From Comamonadaceae bacterium (GTDB taxonomy: Bacteria > Pseudomonadota > Gammaproteobacteria > Burkholderiales > Burkholderiaceae_C), in contig CANGDZ010000041.1 in NCBI GenBank assembly GCA_947452785.1, positions 1 through 33,347 of the forward strand: 33,347 nucleotides of DNA, written 5' to 3'. A program made the translations under genes and the position numbers. Positions 9,064 to 21,087 of this stretch are shown here, one piece after another. The notes beneath the pieces are model-generated. The model was not told the DNA's origin, searched no databases, and saw nothing but the letters and a program-made list of their open reading frames with translations. Position 1 is the first letter of the stretch. Every line of letters starts with the position of its first letter.

Positions 9064-10029
9064 ATGTACCGTCGTCATCTCATCGCCGCTTTGCTGGCCA
9101 CTACCGCTGTCAGTGCCGCCTTGGCACAAGGCTACCCGAACAAAGTTGTGCGCTTGCAAGTGCCGTTTGCACCCGGTGGCACCACCGACATCGTGGCCCG
9201 CGTGATTGCCGATCCCTTGTCCAAAGCGATTGGCCAATCGGTGATCGTGGAAAACAAGGCCGGTGGTGGTGGCGTGGTCGGCGCCAATGAAACCGCCAAA
9301 GCCATCCCCGATGGTTACAACCTGGGCATCGCCACTGTGTCCACGACGGCGGCTAATCCGGCCATTAACCCCAAGATCCCTTACAACCCCGAGACCGACT
9401 TCACCCCCATCATCAACATTGCGGCCACGCCCAATGTGATTGCGGTGCACCCGAGTTTTCCAGCGCGCGACTACAAAAGCTTTGTCGCTGAGTTGAAAAA
9501 GAATCCAGGCAAATACTCCTATTCGTCCTCCGGAACGGGCGGTATTGGGCATCTGCAAACCGAGTTGTGGAAGAGCCTAGCCGGTGTCTTTATCACCCAC
9601 ATTCCGTATCGCGGTGCAGGCCCGGCTTTGAACGACACAGTGGCCGGCCAGGTGCCGATCATTTTTGACAATATGCCCTCGGCCTTGCCCTTCATTCAAA
9701 CCGGCAAGTTGATTGCGATCGTGGTGGCCGCGCCGCAGCGTCTGCCCCAGTTACCCAACGTGCCCACCTTCAAGGAGGTGGGTTTAGAGCCTGTCAACCG
9801 CATGGCCTACTACGGCATCTATGGCCCCAAAGGCCTGCCGAAAGAGGTGGTCGAGAAGATCAATGGCGGCGTGAAAAAAGCCCTGCAAGATCCGGCGGTG
9901 GCCAAGCGCATTCAAGACACCGGCTCCTTGGTGGTGGCCAACTCGCCTGAAGAGTTCGCGGCGCAAATCAAGGCCGAGTACGAGGTCTATAAAAAAGTGG
10001 TGGACCAGCAAAAGCTCAAGCTCGACTGA
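9064..10029 (+). CDS. Bug/TctC-family tripartite tricarboxylate receptor
   Basis: This is a 321-residue periplasmic solute-binding protein of the Bug (Bordetella uptake gene)/TctC family, normally the receptor of a TTT transporter for carboxylates. A signal peptide with a basic start (MYRRH) and cleavage near ALA-Q at about residue 21 is visible. It is followed by YPNKVVRLQVPFAPGG, a standard Bug start, then the KAGGGGVVGAN motif and later GPKGLPKEVVEKIN. ATG at 9064 is supported by AGGAG. No TctA/TctB permease gene is nearby, so it is an orphan receptor, a common situation in Burkholderiales. Its TGA overlaps the xerD ATG (TGATG), so the two genes are probably co-transcribed. Confidence 0.93.
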   Translation: MYRRHLIAALLATTAVSAALAQGYPNKVVRLQVPFAPGGTTDIVARVIADPLSKAIGQSVIVENKAGGGGVVGANETAKAIPDGYNLGIATVSTTAANPAINPKIPYNPETDFTPIINIAATPNVIAVHPSFPARDYKSFVAELKKNPGKYSYSSSGTGGIGHLQTELWKSLAGVFITHIPYRGAGPALNDTVAGQVPIIFDNMPSALPFIQTGKLIAIVVAAPQRLPQLPNVPTFKEVGLEPVNRMAYYGIYGPKGLPKEVVEKINGGVKKALQDPAVAKRIQDTGSLVVANSPEEFAAQIKAEYEVYKKVVDQQKLKLD

Positions 10030-10934
10030 TGTTGCCTGAGAGCCAGAGTGCGATCGATCGTTTCATTGACGCCCTTTGGCTGGAGGACGGTTTATCGGCC
10101 AACACGCTGGCCGCTTACCGCCGCGACCTGAGCCTCTTTGCGCACTGGTTGCGCGAGCAGGGCGCCGCCCTGGACCAAACCACGGAGCCGCATTTGCAGC
10201 AGTACTTTGCGGTCAAGCATGGGGTCACCAAAGCCACCTCGGCGAACCGCCGTTTGACGGTGTTCAAACGCTACTTTCGCTGGGCGCTGCGCGAGCGTGT
10301 TGTACAGGCCGATCCGACCCTGCGCATGCTGGCCGCCAAACAGTCCTTGCGGGTCCCCAAAACCCTGAGTGAGCAACAGGTGGAGATGTTGCTCAATGCT
10401 CCCGATGTGCATGAGTCCCTGGGCCTGCGCGACCGCAGCATGCTGGAGTTGATGTACGCCAGCGGCTTGCGGGTGAGCGAGTTGGTGCAACTTAAAACCT
10501 TGCACGTCTCGCTCAACGACCATGTGCTGCGCATCATGGGCAAGGGCAGCAAAGAGCGTTTGGTGCCCTTTGGTGAAGAAGCACGGGTTTGGCTGGAGAA
10601 ATATGTGCAATCGGCCAGGCCCGCCATTTTGGGTGGGCGACAGACCGATGACTTGTTTGTCAGCAGCAGCGGTCCCAAGCCCGGCACTGCTTTGTCGCGG
10701 GTGATGTTCTGGAATCTGGTCAAGCGCTACGCGCTGCAGGCCGGCATCACCACGCCGTTGTCGCCGCACACGCTGCGCCACGCCTTTGCCACGCATTTGC
10801 TGAACCACGGCGCCGATTTGCGCTCGGTACAAATGCTGCTCGGTCACGCCGATATTTCTACCACCACCATCTACACCCACATCGCCCGCGAGCGGCTTAA
10901 GACCTTGCACGCGCAGCACCACCCGCGCGGGTGA
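10029..10934 (+). CDS. xerD: Site-specific tyrosine recombinase XerD
   Basis: XerD acts with XerC at dif sites to resolve chromosome dimers. The protein is 301 aa. A SAM-like N-terminal domain (about 8-95) is followed by the catalytic domain with the full tyrosine-recombinase set: R148 (ASGLRVSEL), K172 (GKGSKERLVP), H247 and R250 (HTLRHAFATHLL), H273 (LLGHADISTT) and nucleophile Y282 (IYTHI). The C-terminal ERLKTLHAQHHPRG is characteristic of XerD rather than XerC or phage integrases. The start overlaps the upstream receptor stop by one base. The gene ends directly against the convergent ferritin-like gene. No dif-like site was identified in the window. Confidence 0.95.
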   Translation: MLPESQSAIDRFIDALWLEDGLSANTLAAYRRDLSLFAHWLREQGAALDQTTEPHLQQYFAVKHGVTKATSANRRLTVFKRYFRWALRERVVQADPTLRMLAAKQSLRVPKTLSEQQVEMLLNAPDVHESLGLRDRSMLELMYASGLRVSELVQLKTLHVSLNDHVLRIMGKGSKERLVPFGEEARVWLEKYVQSARPAILGGRQTDDLFVSSSGPKPGTALSRVMFWNLVKRYALQAGITTPLSPHTLRHAFATHLLNHGADLRSVQMLLGHADISTTTIYTHIARERLKTLHAQHHPRG

Positions 10935-11711
10935 TCAACCCAGCGCGGCCAGTTCCGCTTCGTCAAAGCCCGCCAACCGGCGTGCCGCCATATTGAAAGG
11001 TGGACGCAGCTTGGGCGCGTCGTATTGTTCGATCAAAAGCGCGTAGGTGCTAACCGGCTCCAGGCCACGCGCTTGGCACAGGTAACGGTACCAGCGGTTG
11101 CCGGCAGCGACGTGGCCAATTTCTTCTTCCAAAATGAGGTCCAGAATTTGGCCGGCCTTGTGGTCGCCGGCGCCAATCAGTTTGTTTTTCACCCCGGGTG
11201 ATGCGTCAAGACCACGCGCCTCCAGGGTGCGCGGCACGATGCCGATACGGGCCAGTACATCGTCTTGGGTGCGTTCGGCCATTTCCCACAAGCCGTTGTG
11301 CGCCGGAAAGTCGCCGTAGTCGTAGCCCAGGCTGCGCAGGTGCTCGCGCAGCAGCATGAAGTGCTTGGCCTCTTCTTGGGCGATGCGCATCCAGTCGGTA
11401 TAAAAGGCGTCCGGCAGGCCGGGAAAGCGCCACACCACGTCTAGCGCCAGATCTATTGCATTGAGTTCAATGTGCGCCACCGAATGCACCAACAAAGCAC
11501 GGCCCTCCAAGGTGGACAGCGGTTTGGGCTTGAGCAGGCTGTGGGCGATCATTTCGGGCTTGAGAGGCCGCCCGGGAATCGGCTCCGATGGCGTCAGCAC
11601 CTCGGCACGCCCGACGGAGAGAGTCAAGTCCAAGGCCCGCGTGGCTTGGGCTTTGCGCACGGCATCGGTGTCGCACAAGGGGCCCAAGGCCGCAATTCGC
11701 AATGTAGTCAT
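10935..11711 (-). CDS. Ferritin-like DUF455 family protein
   Basis: This 258-residue protein of the DUF455 family (ferritin-like superfamily) is probably a cytoplasmic di-iron four-helix-bundle protein. Candidate iron ligands are E82 (AHIELNAID), the EEAKHF cluster at residues 113-118, and [10 protein letters not shown] further on. These match the paired E and ExxH motifs of ferritin-like carboxylate-bridged centres. The biochemical role of the family is not established to my knowledge; an oxidase or hydroxylase activity is only an inference. ATG at 11711 gives a natural N-terminus. It is convergent with xerD with no spacer and divergent from the gamma-carbonic-anhydrase gene. Confidence 0.88.
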   Translation of the reverse strand: MTTLRIAALGPLCDTDAVRKAQATRALDLTLSVGRAEVLTPSEPIPGRPLKPEMIAHSLLKPKPLSTLEGRALLVHSVAHIELNAIDLALDVVWRFPGLPDAFYTDWMRIAQEEAKHFMLLREHLRSLGYDYGDFPAHNGLWEMAERTQDDVLARIGIVPRTLEARGLDASPGVKNKLIGAGDHKAGQILDLILEEEIGHVAAGNRWYRYLCQARGLEPVSTYALLIEQYDAPKLRPPFNMAARRLAGFDEAELAALG

Positions 11712-11780
11712 GGACGTGAGTCAGGGTGTGGCGTCAGGGGTGAGACGCTGAAGGTGACAGGCACAAGAGGGCGCTCTGCA

Positions 11781-11813
11781 TACAATTGTAAATTCAGACC
11801 CCATCTACAGGAG
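11781..11813 (+). promoter_or_regulatory. Promoter and RBS of the gamma-carbonic-anhydrase-like gene
   Basis: TACAATTGTA (11781-11790) contains a good -10 (TACAAT) and is itself a 10-bp palindrome. A Shine-Dalgarno sequence ACAGGAG lies just before 11814, about 6 nt ahead of the ATG at 11820. The -35 is not obvious. Confidence 0.45.
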
Positions 11814-11819
11814 CATCCC

Positions 11820-12344
11820 ATGGCGATTTACGAACTCAATGGCAAACAACCCCAAGTGGCCGCCACGGCCTGGGTGGCTGACAGCGCTCAGGTGATGGGT
11901 GCTGTCACCCTCCACACCAACGCCAGCGTGTGGTTTGGCAGCGTGATTCGCGGCGACACCGAGACCATTGAAATTGGCGAAGGCAGCAATATTCAAGACG
12001 GCAGCGTGCTGCACGCCGACCACGGCAAGCCCTTGGTGGTGGGCAAACATGTGACCGTGGGCCACATGGTGATGCTGCACGGCTGCACCATTGGCGACGA
12101 GTCGCTGATTGGTATCGGCGCGGTGGTGCTCAATGGTGCGAAAATAGGCAAGAATTGTTTGGTGGGCGCAGGCTCCTTGGTGACCGAAGGCAAAGAGTTT
12201 CCGGACGGCTCCATGATCATGGGCAGCCCCGCCAAGGTGGTGCGCGAACTCAGTCCTGAGCAAATCGAAGGTTTGCGCCAAAGTGCTCGGCACTATGTCG
12301 AGAATGCACACCAATTTCAATCGACCTTGAAAAAAATCGCCTGA
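11820..12344 (+). CDS. Gamma-carbonic-anhydrase-like hexapeptide-repeat protein
   Basis: This 174-residue protein has a left-handed beta-helix built from hexapeptide repeats (for example [36 protein letters not shown]) with a C-terminal helix. Three histidines fit the trimeric zinc site of gamma-class carbonic anhydrases: H65 (SVLHAD), H82 and H87 ([13 protein letters not shown]). The closest well-known relatives are YrdA/CaiE/PaaY-type proteins, which bind metal but often lack proven carbonic anhydrase activity. ATG at 11820 is supported by AGGAG. It reads in the same direction as hslO, 25 nt downstream, so the pair may be an operon. Confidence 0.92.
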   Translation: MAIYELNGKQPQVAATAWVADSAQVMGAVTLHTNASVWFGSVIRGDTETIEIGEGSNIQDGSVLHADHGKPLVVGKHVTVGHMVMLHGCTIGDESLIGIGAVVLNGAKIGKNCLVGAGSLVTEGKEFPDGSMIMGSPAKVVRELSPEQIEGLRQSARHYVENAHQFQSTLKKIA

Positions 12345-12369
12345 ACACGGAAATGCGGCCCTGACCGCT

Positions 12370-13377
12370 TTGATCAACTTGTCTGAACTGCATAAATTTT
12401 TATTCGATGGCCTGCCGGTGCGCGGCATGGTGGTGCGCCTGACCGACGCTTGGCAAGCCATTTTGGCGCGGCGTGCGGCCAACACCGAATCGGGCGCTTA
12501 CCCCGCATCGGTCAGCCATTTGCTGGGCGAGATGGCAGCGGCCAGCGTGTTGATGCAGGGCAATATCAAATTCAACGGTGCGCTGGTGCTGCAAATCATG
12601 GGCGATGGTCCTTTAAAGCTGGCCGTGGTCGAGGTCCAGCCCGACTTCAGTCTGCGCGCCACGGCTACCTTGACCGGCGAGATCGCTGCGGATGCGCCGC
12701 TGAGCCACATGGTGAACGTGAACAACCAGGGTCGCTGCGCCATCACCCTGGACCCGCTGGACCGCCAACCCGGCCAGCAGCCCTACCAAGGCGTGGTGCC
12801 GCTGTTTGACGACCAGCAGCACAAAATAGAAAACTTTGCCGAGGTGCTGGAGCACTACATGCTGCAGTCCGAGCAGCTGGACACGGTGTTGGTGCTGGCG
12901 GCTGATAGCCAAGTGGCGGCAGGCTTGTTGATTCAGCGTTTGCCGATGGAGGGCAGTGGCAATTTGGCCGGCCAGGTCGATTCGGTGGCGCGTGAAGCCA
13001 TGCTGGGCCGCAGCGAAGACTACAACCGCATCGCTATTTTGGCCAAGAGTTTGAAGCGCGAAGAATTGTTGACGCTGGATGTGGACACGATTTTGCACCG
13101 TCTATTTTGGGAAGAACCCATCGTGCGCTTTGAGCCGCTCGCCGGTGAGACGGCGCCCAAGTTCGCTTGCCGCTGCAGCCTGGAGCGCGTCAGTCACATG
13201 ATCCGCAGCCTGGGCGTTGAGGAGGTGGACAGCATCTTGGCCGAGCAGGGGCATGTGGAAGTGGCTTGCGAGTTTTGCGGTTTGCAGTACCGCTTCGACC
13301 CCATCGATGCGGCGGCCATCTTCACGGGCTTGATCCCTGCAGCGTCAGAACCTACGCCGCCCGCCAATTTGCATTGA
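12370..13377 (+). CDS. hslO: Redox-regulated chaperone Hsp33
   Basis: Hsp33 is a cytosolic holdase activated by oxidation and unfolding. The C-terminal redox switch is visible as C267-x-C269 (ACRCS) and C300-x2-C303 (CEFC), the four zinc-binding cysteines. The N-terminal domain starts SELHKFLFDGLPVRG and contains GEMAAASVLMQGNIKF. No ATG is available near the start: TTG at 12370 gives 335 aa and TTG at 12379 gives 332 aa, the latter beginning LSELHKF, which better fits relatives that begin MSELHKF. No strong Shine-Dalgarno is present before either. It is downstream of and co-directional with the hexapeptide-repeat gene, and convergent with the NadR-like kinase. Confidence 0.93.
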   Translation: MINLSELHKFLFDGLPVRGMVVRLTDAWQAILARRAANTESGAYPASVSHLLGEMAAASVLMQGNIKFNGALVLQIMGDGPLKLAVVEVQPDFSLRATATLTGEIAADAPLSHMVNVNNQGRCAITLDPLDRQPGQQPYQGVVPLFDDQQHKIENFAEVLEHYMLQSEQLDTVLVLAADSQVAAGLLIQRLPMEGSGNLAGQVDSVAREAMLGRSEDYNRIAILAKSLKREELLTLDVDTILHRLFWEEPIVRFEPLAGETAPKFACRCSLERVSHMIRSLGVEEVDSILAEQGHVEVACEFCGLQYRFDPIDAAAIFTGLIPAASEPTPPANLH

Positions 13378-13435
13378 AGCGGGGAGGGCCGCCGCCGTCG
13401 CTGTGGCTACCCGTCTCAACGCCGCTTTGAGCAGT

Positions 13436-14137
13436 CTATTTCGCTGCCTTGAGCAAATCTGTAAACAAGCGATGTTCGCAGTCGGCGTCTGAGCATTTGT
13501 CGCAAGCCCAGGCGGTGCGGCCCCGGTTCAATGCGTACTGCGCTTGGGTGCGGGTGGTTTGTGCCGCCGACATCATCGGATGGTGCAAGGGGTTGGCCAC
13601 TTTGTCGTCCCATCCCAGCGCCAGCAGCACATTGTTCAAGCGTTCTTCACCCTGTCCGTACACCACTTTATAGGCAACACCTGCGCTGTGCAGTGCTGCG
13701 CGCACCAGGGCGTCAATCGGTTCTCGCACCTGCGGGCCGTCCCGTTGCAGACCATCGGCCACCCAGGGTAAATCGAGCCCGGTCACCAAGGTCATGTCGT
13801 ACACGCGCTGGTGCTCCGCGGCCATGGCGTACAAAGACTCGTCGTTGAACAGCTTGTGGCTGTAGACCGCGGTCATCAAAGGCGTGGTGTCGGCGATCAC
13901 GGTGCCGCTGGTGTGCTGCAGCACCGCGCAGGCTTGCTGCTGGGCAATTTGCGCTTGCTCGTGCGGCTTGGGCGTGCGGCCTTGGGCGTCGCACCAAGTG
14001 CGCAGATATTCGCTCACCAAGTGAACCTCTTGGCCGCGCGCACGCAGGGCCAGCGCCAGCTTCAGGCCAAGCTGCGTTTTGCCGGTGCTTTCCGCGCCCA
14101 GCAAGGCAATGCGGGTCAGTGGATTTGCCGTTGCCAT
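13436..14137 (-). CDS. NadR-like ribosylnicotinamide kinase (AAA ATPase)
   Basis: This 233-residue P-loop kinase resembles the C-terminal kinase domain of NadR, which phosphorylates nicotinamide riboside to NMN. Walker A is GAESTGKT (residues 14-21), the Walker B region is VIADTTPL near 80-87, and WVADGLQRDG near 125-134 matches the WVDDGLR stretch of E. coli NadR. The HTH and NMN adenylyltransferase parts of NadR are absent. The last ~50 residues are an extra tail with C212-x2-C215-x4-C220-x-H222 (CDKCSDADCEH), a possible zinc knuckle. I chose ATG at 14137; upstream in-frame sequence lies inside pnuC. It overlaps pnuC by 22 nt, which supports a coupled uptake-kinase pair. Confidence 0.87.
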   Translation of the reverse strand: MATANPLTRIALLGAESTGKTQLGLKLALALRARGQEVHLVSEYLRTWCDAQGRTPKPHEQAQIAQQQACAVLQHTSGTVIADTTPLMTAVYSHKLFNDESLYAMAAEHQRVYDMTLVTGLDLPWVADGLQRDGPQVREPIDALVRAALHSAGVAYKVVYGQGEERLNNVLLALGWDDKVANPLHHPMMSAAQTTRTQAQYALNRGRTAWACDKCSDADCEHRLFTDLLKAAK

Positions 14138-14703
14138 GTGCGCCAACCGATCACACTCATCACCGCAAAAATCGCGTACAGCAGTACCGTCAACCACAAG
14201 GCTTTGTAGGCAAACAGGCCCATGCTCAAGGTGTTCACCACCATCCAGAGACCCCAATTTTCCAGGACTTTACGGCCCAGCAAATACTGGCCAACCAGAC
14301 TCAGTGCCGTGACCCCGCCGTCCCACCAAGGTACATCGGTGTCGGTGAATTGCTTCAAAAAAAGTGACACGATTGGCCAGAGCAACAGGCTGGCCGCCAA
14401 GGTGAGCCAGCGCCCTCGCGGGCTCAAGCGGGTGATGCCCGAGGTCTGACTTTTTCCGGGGGCCTCGGCATTGACCTCGGCGGTCTTGGGTGGGCGCAGC
14501 CACTGCCGCCAACCCCACAAGGACAGGATGGCAAAGACCACTTGCAAGGACGCTTCGCCATACAGTTGGCTGTCGCGAAACACAAAGAAGTACAGCGCCG
14601 AGCTCGCAATGGCCAACGGCCAGCTCCAATGCAGCTCGCGGATGCTGCACCACACCATCGCCACCGCCAGTGCAAAACCAGCGGCTTCCGTCATGTCCAT
14701 CAT
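14116..14703 (-). CDS. pnuC: Nicotinamide riboside transporter PnuC
   Basis: PnuC is a facilitative inner-membrane transporter for nicotinamide riboside that depends on intracellular phosphorylation of the substrate. The 195-residue protein has about seven hydrophobic segments. Typical family features are the YGEASLQ stretch, the Trp-rich SLWGWRQWL after the third segment and NWGLWMVVNTLS near residues 147-158, the last being the conserved substrate-site region. ATG at 14703 overlaps the ftsB TGA (ATGA); the next in-frame ATG is at 14700. The downstream overlapping NadR-like kinase supplies the expected metabolic trap. No NAD-sensing riboswitch was seen, and expression probably follows the pyrG-eno operon. 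Confidence 0.92.
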   Translation of the reverse strand: MMDMTEAAGFALAVAMVWCSIRELHWSWPLAIASSALYFFVFRDSQLYGEASLQVVFAILSLWGWRQWLRPPKTAEVNAEAPGKSQTSGITRLSPRGRWLTLAASLLLWPIVSLFLKQFTDTDVPWWDGGVTALSLVGQYLLGRKVLENWGLWMVVNTLSMGLFAYKALWLTVLLYAIFAVMSVIGWRTWQRQIH

Positions 14704-14984
14704 TTGGCGATCTGAACGTAGATCTCGTTGGGCTTGACCATGCCCAATTCATTGCGGGCACGCTCTTCCACCATGTTCAGGCCTTCTTTGAGGTCGTTGA
14801 TCTCGGCGTTGAGCTGCTCGTTCACCAAGCGGGCTTTGTCATTGCCCTGCTTTTGTTCTTGAACCTTGCGCTCCAGCTCCGTCACCGCTCGGATACTGCC
14901 TCGGCCCAGCCACAGTTGCGCCTGCAAGACCACCAAAACGAGGGCCAAGATAGCGGGCAAGAAACGGTTTCCCATGACGGTCAT
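14700..14984 (-). CDS. ftsB: Cell division protein FtsB
   Basis: FtsB is a small bitopic divisome protein that forms the FtsQBL complex in the septal membrane. The 94-residue product has one N-terminal transmembrane segment (about residues 8-26) followed by a coiled coil (about 32-72). It ends with the family motif ERARNELGMVKPNEIYVQ. ATG at 14984 is used; ATG at 14975 (MGNRFLP) is equally possible and closer to common annotations. It lies 29 nt after eno, the usual eno-ftsB arrangement, and its TGA overlaps pnuC. Confidence 0.94.
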   Translation of the reverse strand: MTVMGNRFLPAILALVLVVLQAQLWLGRGSIRAVTELERKVQEQKQGNDKARLVNEQLNAEINDLKEGLNMVEERARNELGMVKPNEIYVQIAK

Positions 14985-15013
14985 TGAGCCTTCAATGTGC
15001 TTTCAGCAGCGTT

Positions 15014-16312
<1,299 letters not shown>

Positions 16313-16359
16313 TCAATGGGAAAATAAAATAAGGGGTTCTTGGCCGACGATACAGGCGT

Positions 16360-17214
16360 TCATGCGAAGTCGTCTTCCAATAGAGGATTCTTTTTGGTTA
16401 CGGCATCGAGCTGCACCAAGGTTTCGAGCAAGGCCTTCATCTTGCCCAGCGGCACAGCGTTGGGACCGTCAGACCAGGCCTCGGCCGGCTTGGGGTGGGT
16501 TTCCATGAAGAGACCGGCCACACCCGCGGCCACGCTTGCGCGGGCCAGTACCGGCACCATCTCGCGGGCACCGCCGCTGCTGGTGCCTTGACCGCCCGGT
16601 TTTTGCACCGAGTGCGTTACATCGAACACCACCGGGGCGCCGGTCTTGCGCATCTCGGCCAGGCTGGTCATGTCGGCCACCAGGTTGTTGTAGCCAAAAC
16701 TCACGCCACGCTCGCAGGCCAGAAAGTTGTCTTCGGGCAAACCGGCTTCACGCGCCGCAGCTCGCGCCTTGTCGATGACGTTGCTCATGTCCCAAGGGGC
16801 CAGAAACTGGCCTTTCTTGATGTTGACGGGCTTGCCCGATTGCGCCACGGCGCGGATGAAGTCGGTTTGGCGGCACAAGAAGGCGGGGGTTTGCAACACG
16901 TCGACCACGCTGGCCACGGTTTTCACTTGCGACTCGTCGTGTACGTCGGTCAGGATGGGCAAGCCAATCTGACGGCGAACTTCATCGAGGATTTTCAGGC
17001 CCGCATCGATACCCACACCGCGCTGGGTGCTGCCCGATGAGCGGTTGGCTTTGTCAAACGAGCCCTTGTAGATCAAGGGAATGCCCAAGGCGTCGCACAT
17101 TTCCTTGAGTCGTCCGGCCACTTCCAGCGACATCTCCAGCCCTTCAATCGAACAGGTACCTGCGATCAAAAAGAAGGGTCGGTTCAGGCCAACATCAAAG
17201 CCGCAAAGTTGCAT
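16360..17214 (-). CDS. kdsA: 3-deoxy-8-phosphooctulonate synthase KdsA
   Basis: KdsA condenses phosphoenolpyruvate and arabinose 5-phosphate to KDO-8-phosphate for the lipopolysaccharide inner core. The 284-residue protein contains [23 protein letters not shown] and the [13 protein letters not shown] loop. C21 in AGTCSIEG occupies the position that is Asn in E. coli KdsA and Cys in the Aquifex enzyme, which suggests the metal-dependent subclass. The ATG at 17214 is preceded by TTAGGATC, a fair Shine-Dalgarno. It follows pyrG by 28 nt, in line with the conserved pyrG-kdsA-eno order. Confidence 0.97.
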   Translation of the reverse strand: MQLCGFDVGLNRPFFLIAGTCSIEGLEMSLEVAGRLKEMCDALGIPLIYKGSFDKANRSSGSTQRGVGIDAGLKILDEVRRQIGLPILTDVHDESQVKTVASVVDVLQTPAFLCRQTDFIRAVAQSGKPVNIKKGQFLAPWDMSNVIDKARAAAREAGLPEDNFLACERGVSFGYNNLVADMTSLAEMRKTGAPVVFDVTHSVQKPGGQGTSSGGAREMVPVLARASVAAGVAGLFMETHPKPAEAWSDGPNAVPLGKMKALLETLVQLDAVTKKNPLLEDDFA

Positions 17215-17242
17215 GGGGTGATCCTAATGAAATGCCCAGCGC

Positions 17243-19326
<2,084 letters not shown>

Positions 19327-20535
19327 ATGAACACATTGGCTGGAAAACATTTGGTTCTGGGGCTCTCGGGCGGCATTGCCTGCTACAAAGCGGCCGAGCT
19401 GTGCCGTGCACTGGTCAAGGCCGGTGCCAGCGTGCAGGTGGTGATGACCGAGGCGGCCGAACACTTTATGACTGCGGTGACGATGCAGGCGCTGTCGGGC
19501 CGTGCCGTTTACACCTCGCAATGGGACGCCCGTGAAGCCAACAACATGGCGCACATCAATTTGAGCCGCGAGGCCGATGCGATCGTGGTGGCGCCTGCCA
19601 GTGCCGATTTTTTGGCCAAACTCTTGCATGGCCGCGCCGACGATTTGCTCAGCCTGATGTGTCTGGCGCGCCCCATCGAGTCCGTGCCCTTGCTTGTGGC
19701 TCCGGCCATGAACCGAGAAATGTGGGCCAACCCGGCAACGCAGCGCAATGTGGCGCAACTCAAAGTCGATGGTGTGCATGTCCTCGATGTGGGCCAAGGC
19801 GATCAAGCCTGCGGCGAAACGGGTGACGGCCGCATGTTGGAGGCGGCTGAGATTTTGGAAGATTTGCAGGCGTTTTTTGCGCCTCAATTATTGGCGGGCA
19901 AGGCGGTGTTGGTGACAGCCGGCCCCACTTACGAAGCCATCGACCCGGTACGCGGCATCACCAATTTATCCAGCGGTAAGATGGGTTTTGCCATTGCCCG
20001 GGCCGCGCGCCAAGCGGGAGCTGAAGTGACGGTGATCGCCGGGCCGGTGAGTCTGGCAACGCCTCGCGGCGTGCGGCGTATCGACGTGCGTTCGGCCCAG
20101 GACATGTTCAACGCTGTGCAAGCACAGGTGGCGCAGTCGCAGATTTTCATCGCCACGGCTGCTGTGGCCGATTGGCGACCCGATACCCAAGCGGATCAAA
20201 AAATCAAAAAAGACGGCTCGGGTCAAACCCCGCAGTTGGCTTTCATCGAGAACCCCGACATCTTGGCCAGCGTGGCGCAATCGGATCGCGCGCAAAACGG
20301 CGCCTTGTTTTGCGTCGGTTTTGCCGCCGAAAGCCACGATTTGCTGGCGCATGCCACGGCCAAACGCTTGCGCAAACAAGTGCCTTTGCTGGTCGGCAAC
20401 ATCGGCCCGAGCACCTTTGGGCAAGACGACAACGCTTTGCTGCTGGTCGATGCCAAGGGGGCGACGGAGTTGCCTCGGGCCTCCAAGCAAGATCTGGCGG
20501 ACGACCTGATCGCCGAAATCGCCCGCAGGCTTTGA
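19327..20535 (+). CDS. coaBC: Bifunctional CoaBC (PPC decarboxylase / PPC synthetase)
   Basis: This enzyme performs two steps of coenzyme A synthesis: coupling phosphopantothenate with cysteine using CTP, then decarboxylation to 4'-phosphopantetheine. The N-terminal flavoprotein domain (about 1-185) has GLSGGIACYKA, catalytic His at 76 (MAHINLS), the PAMN motif (N129) and C162 (ACGETGDGRM). The C-terminal synthetase domain starts VLVTAGPTYEAIDPVR and carries ITNLSSGKMG and AAVADWRP. ATG at 19327 gives 402 aa and begins at the conserved NTLAGKHLVLG. The frame is open to 19276, but that extension runs across the putative -10. dut follows 41 nt downstream, the usual coaBC-dut (dfp-dut) pair. Confidence 0.96.
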   Translation: MNTLAGKHLVLGLSGGIACYKAAELCRALVKAGASVQVVMTEAAEHFMTAVTMQALSGRAVYTSQWDAREANNMAHINLSREADAIVVAPASADFLAKLLHGRADDLLSLMCLARPIESVPLLVAPAMNREMWANPATQRNVAQLKVDGVHVLDVGQGDQACGETGDGRMLEAAEILEDLQAFFAPQLLAGKAVLVTAGPTYEAIDPVRGITNLSSGKMGFAIARAARQAGAEVTVIAGPVSLATPRGVRRIDVRSAQDMFNAVQAQVAQSQIFIATAAVADWRPDTQADQKIKKDGSGQTPQLAFIENPDILASVAQSDRAQNGALFCVGFAAESHDLLAHATAKRLRKQVPLLVGNIGPSTFGQDDNALLLVDAKGATELPRASKQDLADDLIAEIARRL

Positions 20536-20576
20536 GCAGCGGCGCCGTAGACCCCTTTCATTTTTAGAAAAACCCA

Positions 20577-21026
20577 ATGAAGATCGATCTCAAAATCATG
20601 GATCAACGCATCGCGGCGCAACTGCCGGCCTATGCCACCCCCGGCAGCGCCGGTCTGGACTTGCGCGCTTGCATTGACGCACCGCTGACGCTTGAGCCTA
20701 ACGCTTGGCAGCTGGTGCCCACCGGCATGGCGGTGTATTTGAACGACCCGGGTTACGCGGCGCTGCTGCTGCCGCGCTCAGGTTTGGGTCACAAACATGG
20801 CATCGTGCTGGGTAATTTGGTGGGTTTGATCGACAGCGACTACCAAGGTCAGTTGATGGTCAGCTGCTGGAATCGAAGCGATGTGGCCTTCACCATCGAG
20901 CCGATGGAGCGCATCGCGCAAATGGTGATCGTGCCCGTGGTGCAGGCCCAGTTCAATGTGGTGACCGAGTTTGTCGCCCCCAGCGAGCGCGGCGAGGGCG
21001 GTTACGGCTCGACAGGCAAAAAATAA
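20577..21026 (+). CDS. dut: dUTP diphosphatase
   Basis: Dut hydrolyses dUTP to dUMP and pyrophosphate, keeping uracil out of DNA and feeding thymidylate synthesis. All five motifs of the trimeric dUTPase family are present in the 149-residue protein: AGLDLRA (motif 1), [10 protein letters not shown] (2), [13 protein letters not shown] (3, catalytic Asp and Tyr), ERIAQMV (4) and the flexible C-terminal [12 protein letters not shown] (5). It is downstream of coaBC in the same direction and convergent with the SlyD-like gene. A hairpin overlaps its stop codon. Confidence 0.97.
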   Translation: MKIDLKIMDQRIAAQLPAYATPGSAGLDLRACIDAPLTLEPNAWQLVPTGMAVYLNDPGYAALLLPRSGLGHKHGIVLGNLVGLIDSDYQGQLMVSCWNRSDVAFTIEPMERIAQMVIVPVVQAQFNVVTEFVAPSERGEGGYGSTGKK

Positions 21027-21056
21027 GGCGCTGCACGCGTTGACGTGAAGCGCCTT
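21025..21056. terminator. Hairpin between convergent dut and the SlyD-like gene
   Basis: AAGGCGCT (21025-21032) pairs with AGCGCCTT (21049-21056), and inside the loop CACG pairs with CGTG around CGTTGA. The stem begins within the dut stop codon. There is no U-tract, so termination is only inferred from the convergent position. Confidence 0.35.
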
Positions 21057-21087
21057 TGACGCAAGGGCGCTTGGCCCATGGCGATTT

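Noticed and set aside
8956..9558. 200-residue N-terminal extension of the AEC permease
   Set aside because: Antisense to the Bug receptor gene and unlike any AEC protein.
14704..15013. NAD-sensing riboswitch controlling pnuC
   Set aside because: The upstream sequence is ftsB coding with an ATGA overlap, leaving no room for a leader element.
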